A stretch of 64,000 nucleotides of DNA from Vibrio sp. DW001 (GCF_029016285.1 NZ_CP091976.1:1488001-1552000); one strand, 5' to 3'; counted from the stretch's first letter, positions 42,014-53,960 are shown. Program-made: numbers and translations. The notes: generated from the letters alone by a model not told the origin.

Positions 42014-43570
42014 TTAACCAAGGTATTCGATCAGTTCTGCCTGTGGTAATGGTTTAGAATAGTAGTAACCTTGAATGTAAACAAAACCTAATCTATCGAG
42101 TATTTCCAGTTGATATTTTTCTTCGACTCCTTCTACGATGGTTTTCATGTTCAGTTGTGTTGCCAGTGACATCATGGAATCCAATAGGGGAATGATAGTC
42201 GAGTCATCATAAAGACTTTTAACGAACACGCGGTCAATTTTCACGTAATCAAAAGGGAACTGACGTATGAAATCTAGCCCCGAATACCCAGTACCGAAAT
42301 CGTCTATGGCAAATTTGAAACCATAGGCAGACAGTGTGTTCAAATGAAGCTTGAGTGTGCCTAACTCGTCTTGAGAAAAATTATTGTCTTCCGTTATTTC
42401 AAAGACTATTTTTTGAGCCAGCACCGGTTGGCTTTCCACTAATGCATCTATGAAGGTAACGAAAGACGGCTTAAGAATGACACTGCGACTTATGTTCACG
42501 CTGATATAAACCGTTGAGAAGAGCGATGGGTGTTCAGATATAAATAGCGCGACCTTGCCTATGACCAACTTGGTGATGTCTTCAATAAGATCTACTTTCT
42601 CTGCCAATGGAATAAATATATCAGGAGAAATGTAACCTTGAGTAGGATCTCTCCAACGCAGCAGTGATTCACAACCGACGGTTTTACCTGATTTTTGATT
42701 AACAATGGGTTGGTAATGAAGTTCCAAAAAATCATTGTTAATCGCGTAACGCAATGAGTTTTCTAAGCTGTTGTTGTTTAATCGTTTCTGGCGACTGAAT
42801 AAGTAGCAAATAGTGACCAAGCTTGCTAACACCAAGGTCACCCACAAATAACGCCAAAATTGCATGAAGTAGTACATTGATGTGGTGCTGACTTCGAGTT
42901 CTAGTGGGTACCTATCTGATTGAGCAGAATAGAATTTAATCCCATCTGAGAATGTCTTGTTGCCCAACTCTCTTGAAATAACACGGAGTTTATAATTGAT
43001 ATAATCATCGGCCAGTAGTCGGTCGATATCTTGAACCAGATAGCGTGGAGGAATAAGAACACTAAGGCCCTGTCCGAATTCGTTTGTAAATATAAGGGCA
43101 ATACTTCGTGTACGGCTCAGTTTGGTTTTAGTGTAACTGAGTGTTATATGATTAGGGCTATTTTTTAGTCGATTGATTATAGTCTGATAAAGATGAAAAG
43201 AGGTATCTCCGTTGTTACTGGTACAATATATTTTGCCATTTTGGTCAAATACTCCGATTTCTTTCGCTCGCTCAGAATTAAATATACTTTTTCTTAAATC
43301 AGCAAGAATTTCATTACATGAGATGGACGTTTTTTCGGGTGTTAATAAATAAGAGAACTGCGAAATGGATTGATCAAATTCATTTTCCATCGCACGTAAC
43401 AATGTTTTTGTCTTTGTTTCAATAAGTTTATTGGAGACAGGAACTAAGAAAAGTAGCGAGACGATAATAGCAAGGATAAATATTTGTAAAATTCTGATAC
43501 CAAATTTATCGTCATTATATATCAATGTATGAGGTGCAATGAATTTCAGAGCTTTAATTTTAGGCATCAA
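42014..43570 (-). CDS. Membrane c-di-GMP phosphodiesterase, CSS-motif sensor plus EAL domain
   Basis: 518 residues. Two membrane helices (about 25-45 and 238-260) bracket a periplasmic domain with Cys in SCNEILADLR and IYCTSNNGD, as in CSS-motif sensors whose disulfide state controls activity. The EAL domain has ELHYQPIVNQKSGKTVGCES (ESL in place of EAL), VFEITEDN and FAIDDFGTGYSGL, so the metal-binding residues seem present. Lowers c-di-GMP and so favours motility. Single gene. Confidence 0.88.
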   Translation of the reverse strand: MMPKIKALKFIAPHTLIYNDDKFGIRILQIFILAIIVSLLFLVPVSNKLIETKTKTLLRAMENEFDQSISQFSYLLTPEKTSISCNEILADLRKSIFNSERAKEIGVFDQNGKIYCTSNNGDTSFHLYQTIINRLKNSPNHITLSYTKTKLSRTRSIALIFTNEFGQGLSVLIPPRYLVQDIDRLLADDYINYKLRVISRELGNKTFSDGIKFYSAQSDRYPLELEVSTTSMYYFMQFWRYLWVTLVLASLVTICYLFSRQKRLNNNSLENSLRYAINNDFLELHYQPIVNQKSGKTVGCESLLRWRDPTQGYISPDIFIPLAEKVDLIEDITKLVIGKVALFISEHPSLFSTVYISVNISRSVILKPSFVTFIDALVESQPVLAQKIVFEITEDNNFSQDELGTLKLHLNTLSAYGFKFAIDDFGTGYSGLDFIRQFPFDYVKIDRVFVKSLYDDSTIIPLLDSMMSLATQLNMKTIVEGVEEKYQLEILDRLGFVYIQGYYYSKPLPQAELIEYLG

Positions 43571-43734
43571 TATGTATTTTCTCGGCGCAAATGTATCGTT
43601 ATGTTTTTACACTAATCGAAATAGAATGGTCGAGTCAACGCTATATAGAAGTCTATGTTATAAAACAAAATGTTACGCTTGATAATGAGAAGTGCTCGTA
43701 TGCAAGTATATGTACTTGTATGTAAATACAGTGC

Positions 43735-44361
43735 TTATCGACTTAATGCCAAATAAGCACCCGCCAGCATCATAATGCTTCCAGCACCTCTATTAAGCCT
43801 TTTATGTGCAAGCGGCGTTTTTAATGCACTTGCCATACGAGCCGCGCCGAATGCAATCAACATTAAACCCGCCATTAAGGCGACAGTCGCTAGAGAGGCG
43901 ACAAGGACAATATCTTGCGATTGCAATACCGTTAGATCGATGAAGGTTGGTAAGAATGCGATATAGAAAAGTATTACTTTAGGGTTCGATGCTGAAATCA
44001 AAAAACCTTGAGTGAAACTAGCGAACAAAGAACCTTTATGTTTGGCCACTTCCGAGTCAATGTCTTTTTTTACTTGTGGCAGTGTTTTAAACATTCTATA
44101 GCCAAGAAAAACTAGGTAAGCTGCTCCGACATAACGGATGGCCAAGAATACTTCTGTCCAGTTTTCTGCGATGGTCGCTAGGCCAAAACAGGCTAGAACA
44201 AGGTAAACCAGATCGCTCATCGCCATACCAAAAGCGAGCATAGCGCAATTTTTAGCCCCATAGACAAGTGCTCTTGCAAGGATAGCGAACACACCGGGTC
44301 CCGGGGTAATGCCAAATATAAATATCGCGATAAAAAAGGTAATTGCGCTTTCTAATGACAT
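43735..44361 (-). CDS. LysE/RhtB-family amino acid exporter
   Basis: 208 residues from ATG 44361. FGITPGPGVFAILARAL and FLISASNPKVILFYIAFLPT are the LysE family signatures, with six hydrophobic helices. Exports an amino acid or derivative from the cytoplasm. Substrate unknown; not obviously tied to the arabinose genes next door. Confidence 0.88.
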   Translation of the reverse strand: MSLESAITFFIAIFIFGITPGPGVFAILARALVYGAKNCAMLAFGMAMSDLVYLVLACFGLATIAENWTEVFLAIRYVGAAYLVFLGYRMFKTLPQVKKDIDSEVAKHKGSLFASFTQGFLISASNPKVILFYIAFLPTFIDLTVLQSQDIVLVASLATVALMAGLMLIAFGAARMASALKTPLAHKRLNRGAGSIMMLAGAYLALSR

Positions 44362-44521
44362 CCTGTCTACCTGTGTTTGCAGAGAATAATAGCAATAACA
44401 TAAACGAGTTTTCATTTCGTGGCTAGTAAGTAATAAAACACGAACCTCAATGGTTACTTTTTGATGATTAGCGTGCGTTGACTACCGGCATGAGAAGGGG
44501 TGAGTGGTCGGTCGACTTTCG

Positions 44522-45358
44522 TTATGTAATGTGTTGTCTAAAGTACTTTGGGCTGACACCTGCTTTTCGTTTAAATACTCGCGAAAAATAAAGTGGGTCC
44601 CCATAGCCAATAATTCGGCCAATTTGATTTATGGAATAGTTTGTTGTTAACAACAGGTGTTTGGCGCGACTAATTCGTTGGTCGTCTCGCCATTGCGTTA
44701 TGGACATATTCATTTCACCGCGAAATAAATGACCTAGCCGTGAAGGAGACAAGCAAATGTGCGAAGAAACATCTTCAATTGTAAAATCTTCGTTTAAATG
44801 CTGTGTCATATAATTCATAGCGTCATTCACTCTTGGGTCGAGCCTTTTACTTATAACGTCGGGCTGTAAGGTTTTACAGCGAATCAATAACTGCTCGAGA
44901 AGGTTGATGGCGAGATCGTTGCGATAAGGGACTTCAGACTTTGATGTATATTCGATATCAACAAACAGTTTCTCTAGTTCTTTTTGCGTCTGCGAGTCTA
45001 GTCCTCGGGTAATAAATACGCCATCGATTTCATCGTGCCAATTTAACCAGTCATGCCAAAATGCACGAGGGCGAAAATATATCCATCGATGAAACCATGA
45101 GGAGCACTGATCCTTCCTATGATAATAATGTGCTGCACTCGGTGGGAATAACAGTAGCTCTCCACTTTTCACATTGAACGCTTTGTCATCGGAAAAAACA
45201 GTGCCTTCTCCTTTACTGGTTATATTGATGATAAAGCCCTTCATCCCCCCTGGCCGATTGATAATAAAATCTAGTTCATCGCCTTCAATAATAGGTGTGA
45301 GGCCCGCGACTAAATGCGCATCGAAATTGTAGCCGGGTTTAAGAGGGTTATTTTGCAT
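44522..45358 (-). CDS. araC: Arabinose operon regulator AraC
   Basis: 278 residues. It begins NPLKPGYNFDAHLVAGLTPI, very like E. coli AraC. The cupin part has GELLLFPPSAAHYYHR and WIYFRPRAFWHDWLNW. The C-terminal DNA-binding domain has LSPSRLGHLFRGEM and GYGDPLYFSRVFKRKAGVSP. Arabinose converts it from repressor to activator. Here it follows araBDA on the same strand, not divergently next to araB as in E. coli. Half-sites at 50040-50229 support its role. Confidence 0.93.
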   Translation of the reverse strand: MQNNPLKPGYNFDAHLVAGLTPIIEGDELDFIINRPGGMKGFIINITSKGEGTVFSDDKAFNVKSGELLLFPPSAAHYYHRKDQCSSWFHRWIYFRPRAFWHDWLNWHDEIDGVFITRGLDSQTQKELEKLFVDIEYTSKSEVPYRNDLAINLLEQLLIRCKTLQPDVISKRLDPRVNDAMNYMTQHLNEDFTIEDVSSHICLSPSRLGHLFRGEMNMSITQWRDDQRISRAKHLLLTTNYSINQIGRIIGYGDPLYFSRVFKRKAGVSPKYFRQHIT

Positions 45359-45421
45359 ATTAAGTACTTATTATTTTTCTATAAGTTTACGTGGCTATAG
45401 CTTTGACTACGCGTTTGCACA

Positions 45422-45952
45422 TCACATTTCTTGTTCAAGGACGATCCACTGCGTGCTGCTAAATGCTTCACGAAATTCTGTTTTGTTAGACTCAAGTAAA
45501 TAGGCACTCGGTTTATCATCTTTTTCATGCTCCCACGGTTTTAGCTTAGAGAGCATGTTGCTTTGTTCGCTTTTGAGTTGATAAGAGTGCTCTACTTGCT
45601 CAATGCTATGACGAATGTCTAATCGTGTTGGATTAGAGCTTCTTGCGAGATAATCGATCACCAGAGCACCTTGTCGAAAGGAGTACGTCATGCTAATTGA
45701 AATAGAGGTGCTCATTTGAAGGTTACACCACTGTTCTAATTTGTTCTTTTTCGTCCGAAACTGCCATGAGATTTGCTCTGAATCTAACTCAGCGAGATTG
45801 TTGACTAACTCAAAGTGCCCCTTAAAAATGGCTTGAGACAGATAAAAAAGCTGAAAATCATTGGGAGATGATGTAGATATCTGCAAACTCCAATCAAGAT
45901 ATGTGAGTTCATTAGATTGTTCAGTTATAAGGTTTTTAGCTAATGTATTCAA
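45422..45952 (-). CDS. Unknown protein in the arabinose cluster
   Basis: 176 residues, soluble, with no signal peptide. Contains YLDWSLQISTSSPNDFQLFY and WCNLQMSTSISISMTYSFR. Lies 51 bp after araA and before araC, same strand, so is probably coexpressed. Not recognised. Confidence 0.7.
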   Translation of the reverse strand: MNTLAKNLITEQSNELTYLDWSLQISTSSPNDFQLFYLSQAIFKGHFELVNNLAELDSEQISWQFRTKKNKLEQWCNLQMSTSISISMTYSFRQGALVIDYLARSSNPTRLDIRHSIEQVEHSYQLKSEQSNMLSKLKPWEHEKDDKPSAYLLESNKTEFREAFSSTQWIVLEQEM

Positions 45953-46003
45953 GGTTGTACCTAATAAGGCTCCCTAAGGAGCCTCCAAATAACGAGGATG
46001 ATT

Positions 46004-47491
46004 TTATTTGTAGTAAGCGCGGTTATTTTTTAACTCAGTTTTAAATTGACGCAACCGTGTTTCGTGGTCAATAAGAACCATCTCAATACCCGCTATATCG
46101 GCATAATCCGTTAGCATATCCACAGATACAGACTGGCTATATACTGTATGGTGAGCTCCTCCGGAAAGTATCCAAGCTGCGGCTGCCGTTTCAAGATTAG
46201 GTTGAGGTGTCCATAACGCGTGAGCAACGGGCAAGTGAGGTAGTTTCTGTGGAGGTAAGATCGTATCAACGCAGTTTACAATCATGCGGTAATGAGTACC
46301 CAGATCGATAACAGACACATTGAGACCTGCCCCCTCTTTACCATTGAAAATCATCCTAGCAATATCGCACTTGCAACCAATAGTATGAGGATGGATTTCA
46401 ATCTTTGGTTTTTGAGCGGCGATAGTTGGGCACACTTCTAACATGTGAGCACCCAATACTTGGCTCTGTTCACCAAAGTTATAGGTATAATCTTCCATAA
46501 AAGAGGTGCCACCAATTTTGCCTTGTCCCATGACTTTCATAATGCGAGCCATAGCCGCTGTTTTCCAGTCTCCCTCTCCACCATACCCGTATCCCTTTTC
46601 CATTAGCCTTTGAGTCGCAAGCCCCGGCAAATTAGTAAGCCCGGTTAAGTTTTCAAAGGTGTTGGTAAATGCATTCGCTCCTACGGACGTTAAGAACTGT
46701 GCCATTCCCAATTCGAGACGAGCTTCTTGCTGGAGTATTTGCAAGCTATCTTTGTTCTGATACAAGGCCGGTTCTATATCGTAAGCAGAGGCATATTCAT
46801 CTAATAAAGCACTAACATCACCCTTTGCCACCTGATTAACACTCTCGGCTAATTCACCTAATCCATATGCATTTACTTCGTAACCGAATTGGATTTGTGC
46901 TGAGACTTTATCACCTTCCGTTACGGCTACTTGGCGCATGTTGTCACCAAATCTCGCGACCTTGAGGTTTTTACCTTCGTCGATTCCTATTGTGGCGCGA
47001 CACCAATCATCAACCTGATGATGAACAATCGGGTTCTCCCAATGGCCGACCACCACTTTACGGTCTAGTCCCATGCGCGTTCCAATATATCCAAATTCGC
47101 GGCACCCATGAGCACTTTGATTCGTATTCATAAAGTTCATATCAATGTCGTCCCACGGTAGGGCGGCATTAAACTGAGTATGCAGATGCAAGAATGGTTT
47201 GTTTAAGATACCTAATCCTGCAATCCACATTTTTGCGGGTGAAAATGTATGCATCCATAGCATTAAGCCAATACAATCAGGGTCGTTATTTGCTTCACGA
47301 CATATTGTTGATATTTCGTCGGGTGTTTTTACAATACCTTTATTCACTATAGGTGCTGAAATGCGTTGAGTTTGGTTAAGACCAGTGACAATTTGCTGGC
47401 TATTTTGAGCAACATTAGCCAGTACTTGTGGACCATATAGGTGTTGAGAACCAGTGACAAACCAAACGTGTTTCGCTGAATATGTTTTCAT
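46004..47491 (-). CDS. araA: L-arabinose isomerase
   Basis: 495 residues, full length. [57 protein letters not shown] and [19 protein letters not shown] are hallmark segments containing the metal ligands. Converts L-arabinose to L-ribulose in the cytoplasm. Second enzyme position in the araBDA order (B-D-A). Confidence 0.97.
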   Translation of the reverse strand: MKTYSAKHVWFVTGSQHLYGPQVLANVAQNSQQIVTGLNQTQRISAPIVNKGIVKTPDEISTICREANNDPDCIGLMLWMHTFSPAKMWIAGLGILNKPFLHLHTQFNAALPWDDIDMNFMNTNQSAHGCREFGYIGTRMGLDRKVVVGHWENPIVHHQVDDWCRATIGIDEGKNLKVARFGDNMRQVAVTEGDKVSAQIQFGYEVNAYGLGELAESVNQVAKGDVSALLDEYASAYDIEPALYQNKDSLQILQQEARLELGMAQFLTSVGANAFTNTFENLTGLTNLPGLATQRLMEKGYGYGGEGDWKTAAMARIMKVMGQGKIGGTSFMEDYTYNFGEQSQVLGAHMLEVCPTIAAQKPKIEIHPHTIGCKCDIARMIFNGKEGAGLNVSVIDLGTHYRMIVNCVDTILPPQKLPHLPVAHALWTPQPNLETAAAAWILSGGAHHTVYSQSVSVDMLTDYADIAGIEMVLIDHETRLRQFKTELKNNRAYYK

Positions 47492-47514
47492 AAGAGACCT
47501 TTCATGTTCGTAAA

Positions 47515-48261
47515 TTATTTTTGTCCGTAGTACGCATTGTCGCCGTGCTTTCTAAGGTAGTGTTTGTCTAATAACGCTTGATTGATGAACTCTACTTTCG
47601 GGTTGATTTGTATGGTTTTCCACGCCATGCTCGCCACGGCCTCCATTACAACAGCATTATGAACGGCCTGTTGCGGGGTTTCTCCCCAGCTAAATGGCCC
47701 ATGTTCCTTGACAATAATCCCTGGTTTCTCCATTGGATTGCTGTTCCCAATTGTTTCCACAATTACCTTGCCAGTGTTCAATTCATAATCCGATGCAATT
47801 TCGCTATCTGTCAGTGCCCGGGTGCACAAAATGCTGCCGTAGAAGTAGTCTGCGTGGGTTGTACCTAATGCTGGAATCGCCTGACCAGCTTGTGCCCAAG
47901 ATGTAGCATTGGGCGAGTGAGTATGTACCACACCGCCGACAGTCGGATAAGTTCGATAAAGCTCTATGTGCGTGTCGGTATCAGAAGAGGGACGGAGTTC
48001 TCCTTCGATGATATTTCCTTCTAGATCGATAACCACCATATTCTCAGCACTAAGATCTTTATAAGCGACACCGCTCGGTTTAATCACAACAAGGCCAGAC
48101 TTACGGTCGATTCCTGAAACGTTCCCCCAAGTAAAAGTGACAAGATTGTGCGTCTGTAATGCCATATTTTCTTGCCAGACTTGATGACGCAAAGTTCTTA
48201 GTCGAATGGCGGTATCGTGGGGTTCGTTGATAGTATTTTTAGTTGGTTCATTGTTATCCAT
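47515..48261 (-). CDS. araD: L-ribulose-5-phosphate 4-epimerase
   Basis: 248 residues from ATG 48261. [38 protein letters not shown] and zinc ligands in [16 protein letters not shown] and HADYFYGS place it in the class II aldolase/epimerase family. Converts L-ribulose-5-P to D-xylulose-5-P. Its start overlaps the end of araB by eight bases, so it is translationally coupled. Confidence 0.96.
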   Translation of the reverse strand: MDNNEPTKNTINEPHDTAIRLRTLRHQVWQENMALQTHNLVTFTWGNVSGIDRKSGLVVIKPSGVAYKDLSAENMVVIDLEGNIIEGELRPSSDTDTHIELYRTYPTVGGVVHTHSPNATSWAQAGQAIPALGTTHADYFYGSILCTRALTDSEIASDYELNTGKVIVETIGNSNPMEKPGIIVKEHGPFSWGETPQQAVHNAVVMEAVASMAWKTIQINPKVEFINQALLDKHYLRKHGDNAYYGQK

Positions 48262-49957
48262 TTGCTTGTTCCTGTAATAATTGAAACTCAGTGAGCGCTT
48301 CAATTTGGCAACCTAACTGTCGATAAGTCTGCGCACGATTTTCTCGTAATTTGGCGATCTTCTTATTCGGCTGATATACATGGGAAACGGGGCTAGCCAT
48401 GACCTTCTGAGCGGCTTGAGTATTGGGGTAAATACCAGCTGCCACGGCGGCTAATATTGCAGAACCAAGAGCACAACATTGTTCTGAAGACGACACCACA
48501 ATGTCTCTACCGATTACATCCGCACATGTTTGCATGACTAGCGGTGATTTTTGAGAGATTCCACCAATGGCGATGACGCGCTCTACTCTAATATCTTGGT
48601 CAATAAAACTGTCGACAATGGCATTCGCGCCATGAGCCGTAGATTCAACTAATGCGTTGAACAAATCTGGAGCGCTTGAACCTAGATTAAGATTAGCAAT
48701 TGCGCCTTTCAGTCGCTGATTTGCGTAAGGGGTGCGTCTGCCGTTGTGCCAATCCATCCCTATAGGTGAATTCTGGTTTAATTCGCCATCTGCTGCTGCT
48801 TTTGATAGCTCGGGTATTATGTTTTGCTCGATATGATCTAAGGGAAGTTTTAGTTGAGGGTTTTGTTTCGCAAACTGTTCAATGGGCCACATCAATACAC
48901 GTTTGTACCACGCAAATATGTCACCAAATGCGGATTGCCCAGCCTCTAACGCCAGCAGTTCAGGCGTTGCGCTTCCTTGAACTTGCCCGCAAATCCCATT
49001 AATGGTCCGTTCTCCAACATCTTGTGCATCTACCATGAGAATGTCGCAGGTTGATGTACCAATAACTTTGACTAGGTCATATTTTCCAGCCCCGGCACCA
49101 ACCGCCCCCATGTGGCAGTCGAACGCGCCAATGGCTACGGTTATGCCCTCGGACAAACCTAACGTCTCTGCCCATTCCGCACACAATCCACCAGCTGCTT
49201 GATCAGAGGTAAACACTTCATTAAACATACGGTCGCGTATTCCGTCTAATGACGGTGATATTGCGTTTAAGAACTCTTGAGATGGTAAGCCAGCCCAACT
49301 TTCATGCCACATTGCTTTATGGCCCGCGGCGCAAACGCCACGTTTCAATCGAGAAGGGTGTTGATTCCCAGAAAGCAAAGCAGGAATCCAGTCACATAAT
49401 TCAACCCAGCTGTGAATGTGTTGTGCCATGTCATGGTCTTGCTCTGATATCCATGCGGCCTTGGCCCAAAACCATTCTGAAGAGTAGACGCCACCTACAA
49501 ATTTGGTGTAATCAGGGAACTCCCCAGAATGCGCTAACTCATTAATTCTTTCTGCTTTTTTGATCGATGTGTGGTCTTTCCATAGGATAAACATGGCATT
49601 GGGATTATGCTCATGTTCTGGTGTCAGTGCTAACACTTCCCCTTGTGAATTTACTGGTGCGGGTGTTGAGCCTGTCGTATCTACACCTATACTCACTATG
49701 GCCTTTGCTACTGCTTTAGGCACTTTAGAAACGGCCGTACAGATAGCGTCCGTCATTGCTTCTATATAATCCCTTGGATGGTGGCGAAACATAGAGATAG
49801 CAGACTTGCTGTATTTTCCTTCCATCCACCTTGGATAATAGGTTACGGCGGTGGCGACTTCTGAACCATCGTTTGTATTAACTATTAATGCGCGAACGGA
49901 GTCAGAACCAAAGTCTAACCCTATAACGAACTGTTGCTTCTCAATTATCTTGTCCAT
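48254..49957 (-). CDS. araB: L-ribulokinase
   Basis: 567 residues from ATG 49957 (GGAG upstream). FGGY kinase signatures: [51 protein letters not shown], and [16 protein letters not shown]. Phosphorylates L-ribulose. First gene of araBDA, with an AraC half-site about 85 bp upstream. Confidence 0.97.
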   Translation of the reverse strand: MDKIIEKQQFVIGLDFGSDSVRALIVNTNDGSEVATAVTYYPRWMEGKYSKSAISMFRHHPRDYIEAMTDAICTAVSKVPKAVAKAIVSIGVDTTGSTPAPVNSQGEVLALTPEHEHNPNAMFILWKDHTSIKKAERINELAHSGEFPDYTKFVGGVYSSEWFWAKAAWISEQDHDMAQHIHSWVELCDWIPALLSGNQHPSRLKRGVCAAGHKAMWHESWAGLPSQEFLNAISPSLDGIRDRMFNEVFTSDQAAGGLCAEWAETLGLSEGITVAIGAFDCHMGAVGAGAGKYDLVKVIGTSTCDILMVDAQDVGERTINGICGQVQGSATPELLALEAGQSAFGDIFAWYKRVLMWPIEQFAKQNPQLKLPLDHIEQNIIPELSKAAADGELNQNSPIGMDWHNGRRTPYANQRLKGAIANLNLGSSAPDLFNALVESTAHGANAIVDSFIDQDIRVERVIAIGGISQKSPLVMQTCADVIGRDIVVSSSEQCCALGSAILAAVAAGIYPNTQAAQKVMASPVSHVYQPNKKIAKLRENRAQTYRQLGCQIEALTEFQLLQEQANG

Positions 49958-50240
49958 GAACACTCCACTTAGCCATCAGTATTTCTTTTTATTTATAACG
50001 AGAATTGGGCCTGTTCACCATGAATGTAATCGCTATAAATATGGACAAATTAGTTGGCGGTCAAAATATGAAGGTTTACTGTAATTTTGATAACTCTTTG
50101 TTTGATAATTACTTGAAATGGCGTATAACGCCTATTTTTCGACCATTTCGAGTGTGTGGGTATTTTATTGAAGAGAAAGTGAGATCTAAATCATGGTCAA
50201 GCCCGCTAAATGCATGGACAAAATAGCTACAGATTTTTAA
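49958..50240. promoter_or_regulatory. Divergent araB-araF control region with AraC half-sites
   Basis: Three 17-bp sequences resemble the E. coli AraC half-site: one starting TATGGACAAATTAG (50040-50056), one starting CATGGTCAAGCC (50192-50208) and one starting CATGGACAAAATAGC (50213-50229). The last two are direct repeats 21 bp apart, the spacing of I1-I2, facing araF. The first faces araB in the reverse sense. The short frames in this gap are not genes. Confidence 0.7.
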
Positions 50241-50256
50241 TGTGATTGCGGTCACT
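50241..50256. promoter_or_regulatory. CRP-cAMP site upstream of araF
   Basis: TGTGA-TTGCGG-TCACT matches the CRP palindrome with one mismatch. It is 11 bp after the second AraC half-site and 70 bp before the araF start, fitting catabolite control. Confidence 0.75.
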
Positions 50257-50325
50257 TCAATCGCATGAATTTCTCTTTAATAATGAATAAGAACATCAAT
50301 CCTCACCAGTAAATGGAATCACAAA

Positions 50326-51327
50326 ATGAGTAAAATAAGAAAAACATTAACCCTAACTGCCCTCATGGGAGCGACACTATTAAGTACTTCAGTCAGCGCA
50401 TTTTTTGGAGGCGATGACGGTCTGAAATTAGGTTATTTAGTCAAGCAACCAGAGGAACCATGGTTTCAAACAGAATGGAATTTTGCCGAAAAAGCGGGCG
50501 AAAAATATGATTTTGAAGTTATTAAGATGGCGGTACCAGACGGAGAGAAAACGCTAAATGCAATAGACACTCTTGCAGCCAGCGGAGCTAAGGGCTTTGT
50601 AATATGTACACCAGATCCTAAATTGGGACCGGCGATTATGGCAAAAGCTAAGAGCTACGGCCTTAAAGTTGTCACTGTTGATGACCAATTTTTGAATGCT
50701 AAAGGTGAACCCATGTTAGACGTGCCACTCGTCATGATGGCCGCTAGCCAGATTGGTGGAAGACAGGGTACGGAGCTTTATGAAGAAATGAAAAAACGCG
50801 GTTGGGATGAGTCTACAACGGGTGTAATGGCTATTACTGCTGATGAACTCGATACGGCACGTCGTCGTGTAAACGGTTCTGTTAAAGCATTAGGCGATTT
50901 AGGTTTTCCTAAAGACCAAGTTTACCGCATACCGACCAAATCTAATGATATCCCTGGCGCACTCGATGCTGCTAACTCGCTACTTGTTCAACATCCAGAT
51001 GTCAAACAATGGTTGATTGTCGGAATGAACGACAACACGGTACTTGGTGGTGTTCGTGCAACTGAAGGTCAAGGTTTTGCCGCTAGTGACATTATAGGTA
51101 TTGGTATAAACGGTGTTGATGCTGTGAACGAATTAGCGAAATCAAAAGCGACGGGTTTCTATGGGTCATTGCTTCCTAGCCCAGACGTTCATGGTTTCAA
51201 AAGTATTGAATCATTATACAACTGGGTAGAAAAAGGCATCGCACCGGAAAAGTTCGTTGAAGTGACGGATGTTGTGTTAATTACACGTGAAAACTTTAAA
51301 GAAGAACTGGCAAAAAAAGGACTTTAG
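50326..51327 (+). CDS. araF: L-arabinose ABC transporter substrate-binding protein
   Basis: 333 residues. Signal peptide ([20 protein letters not shown]) then the periplasmic binding fold: [60 protein letters not shown]. Strongly AraF-like. Binds arabinose and delivers it to AraGH. First gene of araFGH. Confidence 0.94.
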   Translation: MSKIRKTLTLTALMGATLLSTSVSAFFGGDDGLKLGYLVKQPEEPWFQTEWNFAEKAGEKYDFEVIKMAVPDGEKTLNAIDTLAASGAKGFVICTPDPKLGPAIMAKAKSYGLKVVTVDDQFLNAKGEPMLDVPLVMMAASQIGGRQGTELYEEMKKRGWDESTTGVMAITADELDTARRRVNGSVKALGDLGFPKDQVYRIPTKSNDIPGALDAANSLLVQHPDVKQWLIVGMNDNTVLGGVRATEGQGFAASDIIGIGINGVDAVNELAKSKATGFYGSLLPSPDVHGFKSIESLYNWVEKGIAPEKFVEVTDVVLITRENFKEELAKKGL

Positions 51328-51385
51328 AGGCCACCAAGCAAGCGGCAGAATTACTGCCGCTCTAGATGTAATCAGGAGAAAAAGT

Positions 51386-52900
51386 ATGACTGCTTCGCCC
51401 ACGTACTTAGAGTTTTGTAATATATCCAAACATTTTCCGGGTGTTAAAGCGCTTTCGAATATCAGTTTTCGAACCAACCGCGGCAGCATTCATGCACTCA
51501 TGGGTGAAAACGGTGCCGGAAAATCGACCCTTCTAAAGACACTTAGTGGCTTGCATCAAGCAACAGAGGGTGAACTGATTATAGATGGAAAAGCGTTTAG
51601 CTTTTCTTGTGCAACAGATGCATTGGATCAGGGTATTGCCATCATCTATCAAGAGTTAAATTTGGTACCAGAACTCAGTGTCGCGGAAAATATATATCTT
51701 GGTCAACTACCGACAAAAAAAGGCCGTGTGGATACGGAAACACTCAACAAAAATGCACGTCAACAGTTACTGAGGTTAGGTGAAAACTTTGACCCATCTC
51801 GTCCATTGAAAGAGTTCTCTATTGGTCAGTGGCAGATGGTAGAAATAGCAAAAGCATTGAGTCGAAACGCTCAGATTATCGCCTTTGATGAACCGACAAG
51901 TAGTCTGTCTCTACGTGAAATAGAAAGCTTATTTAAGGTAATTCGTGAACTTCGTGATGAAGGGAAGATAATTATGTATGTTTCCCATCGAATGGAAGAG
52001 ATTTTTAAGTTATGTGATGCGATTACGGTCTTTAAAGACGGTAAGCATGTGCAAACCTTTGATGATATGTCGGCTCTAACTCATGACCGACTGGTCGAGT
52101 TAATGGTGGGGCGTGAGATCAACGATATATATAATTACCGCCCACGTTCTCATGGTAGCAGTGGCCTCGAACTTGCCAATCTAATCGGTCCCGGATTAAC
52201 CACTCCTGTATCTCTCAACATCAACAAAGGTGAAATATTGGGTTTATTTGGTCTTGTGGGTGCGGGCAGAACGGAACTAACCCGGCTTATATTTGGTGCA
52301 GAGAGAGCAGTGGGTGGTGACATCCTTATTGACGGTGCGCCAATAAAAATTAGAAATCCGGAAGATGCAATTAAAGCAGGAATTACCTTGTGTCCAGAGG
52401 ATAGAAAATCCGACGGCATCGTGCCAATACTTTCGGTTCAGGAGAATACCAATATTAGTGCTCGGCCATGGAATCTTAATCTAGGTAGTTTGATTGATTT
52501 TAAGTGGGAAAGAGAGAATGCATCCAAGCAAGTAGAGGCATTGAATGTAAAAACGCCATCGCTTGACCAATCTATCGGTAACCTGTCTGGTGGTAATCAA
52601 CAGAAAGTTATTTTAGGACGTTGGCTGTCTACAGATATGCGCGTCATTTTACTCGACGAACCCACTCGCGGAATAGATGTTGGAGCTAAGTCAGAGATCT
52701 ACGAACTGATTTTTAAGCTTGCTGAAAGCGGGGTCACAGTGCTTGTTGTGTCCAGTGATTTGCCTGAAGTGCTCGGTATCTCAGACCGATTACTTGTAAT
52801 GAAAGATGGTGCAATAACGGGCGAACTAAGTCGAACAGAATTTCATGAACAAACTGCGCTACGTCTTGCCATGATTGGCGAAGCTTCTGACGCCGCATAA
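51386..52900 (+). CDS. araG: L-arabinose ABC transporter ATP-binding protein
   Basis: 504 residues from ATG 51386 with AGGAG upstream; the longer frame back into araF is spurious. Two ABC modules: first with [24 protein letters not shown] and FDEPTSSL; second with degenerate P-loop [25 protein letters not shown] and [13 protein letters not shown]. Supplies energy for arabinose uptake. Confidence 0.95.
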   Translation: MTASPTYLEFCNISKHFPGVKALSNISFRTNRGSIHALMGENGAGKSTLLKTLSGLHQATEGELIIDGKAFSFSCATDALDQGIAIIYQELNLVPELSVAENIYLGQLPTKKGRVDTETLNKNARQQLLRLGENFDPSRPLKEFSIGQWQMVEIAKALSRNAQIIAFDEPTSSLSLREIESLFKVIRELRDEGKIIMYVSHRMEEIFKLCDAITVFKDGKHVQTFDDMSALTHDRLVELMVGREINDIYNYRPRSHGSSGLELANLIGPGLTTPVSLNINKGEILGLFGLVGAGRTELTRLIFGAERAVGGDILIDGAPIKIRNPEDAIKAGITLCPEDRKSDGIVPILSVQENTNISARPWNLNLGSLIDFKWERENASKQVEALNVKTPSLDQSIGNLSGGNQQKVILGRWLSTDMRVILLDEPTRGIDVGAKSEIYELIFKLAESGVTVLVVSSDLPEVLGISDRLLVMKDGAITGELSRTEFHEQTALRLAMIGEASDAA

Positions 52901-52915
52901 CAAAGGATTATCATC

Positions 52916-53908
52916 ATGTCTGCAACGAGCAACACGAAAACTATGAATAATAAAAATCGGAAAGTGGAATTTAAGTTTTCCCACCTATGGGACAGATTCG
53001 GCATGCTTATGGTATTTGCTGCTCTGTTTTTAGTCTGTGCTTTTTTTGTACCTTATTTTGCAACTTTCATTAACATGAAAGGGTTGGGACTCGCGATATC
53101 AATGAGTGGAATGGTCGCTTGTGCCATGCTGTTCTGTTTGGCGTGCGGTGATTTGGACCTTTCCATCGCGTCAATCATTGCGTGTTCCGGTGTCGTAACC
53201 GCAGTCGCCATTAACGCAACGGGAAGCGTAGTATTGGGTGTGGGTGCCGGGCTTTTCTCTGGTGCGGCGTTTGGTTTCTTAAATGGATTCATTATCGCTA
53301 AACTACAAATCAATGCATTAATCACGACGTTAGCAACGATGCAGATCGCTCGTGGTCTTGGCTATATTATTTCGGATGGTAAAGCCGTTGGCATTACGGA
53401 AGAAAGTTTCTTTGCTATAGGAAACTCGTCAATAATTGGCATACCAACACCTATTTGGCTCACCATCATCACGTTCGCTATTTTTGCATTTTTGCTAAAT
53501 CGCACTGTTTATGGGCGAAATACATTGGCTATTGGAGGGAACGAGGAAGCCGCTCGACTCGCTGGTGTTAATGTCGTGAGGACGAAAATTATCATCTTCA
53601 CTGTATCAGGATTTATTTCAGCACTTGCAGGCGTAATTCTTGCCGCTCGAATGACGAGTGGACAGCCGATGACGTCAGTCGGGTTTGAATTGGTGGTCAT
53701 TTCAGCTTGTGTACTTGGCGGGGTTTCTCTTAAAGGCGGGATAGGTAAGGTTTCTTATGTTATTGCTGGTGTTCTAATACTAGGGACAGTAGAAAATGCG
53801 ATGAACCTGTTGAATATGTCTCCTTTTGCTCAATATGTCGTTCGGGGCATCATCCTGCTTGCGGCGGTAATATTTGACCGTTATAAGCAAAAATCAAGTA
53901 AGTCTTAA
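52916..53908 (+). CDS. araH: L-arabinose ABC transporter permease
   Basis: 330 residues, multi-helix sugar permease of the RbsC/AraH family: ACGDLDLSIASIIACSGVV, NTLAIGGNEEAARLAGVNV, ISACVLGGVSLKGGIGKV. Forms the inner-membrane channel. Follows araG by 15 bp. Confidence 0.95.
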   Translation: MSATSNTKTMNNKNRKVEFKFSHLWDRFGMLMVFAALFLVCAFFVPYFATFINMKGLGLAISMSGMVACAMLFCLACGDLDLSIASIIACSGVVTAVAINATGSVVLGVGAGLFSGAAFGFLNGFIIAKLQINALITTLATMQIARGLGYIISDGKAVGITEESFFAIGNSSIIGIPTPIWLTIITFAIFAFLLNRTVYGRNTLAIGGNEEAARLAGVNVVRTKIIIFTVSGFISALAGVILAARMTSGQPMTSVGFELVVISACVLGGVSLKGGIGKVSYVIAGVLILGTVENAMNLLNMSPFAQYVVRGIILLAAVIFDRYKQKSSKS

Positions 53909-53933
53909 TACGACTATTTCATACCTAAACTTA

Positions 53934-53960
53934 AAAAGCGCATCCAACCGGACGCGCTTT
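53934..53960 (+). terminator. araFGH terminator
   Basis: AAAGCGC pairs with GCGCTTT, with TCC/GGA continuing the stem around AACC. A's on the left and T's on the right suit termination in either direction. Confidence 0.6.

Noticed and set aside
43706..43727. LexA-like sequence TTGTATGTAAATACAG
   Set aside because: One half-site is broken and it lies downstream of the LysE-type gene, not at a promoter.
50005..50226. 73-codon frame upstream of araF
   Set aside because: It covers the AraC half-sites in the divergent promoter region and has no protein-like features.
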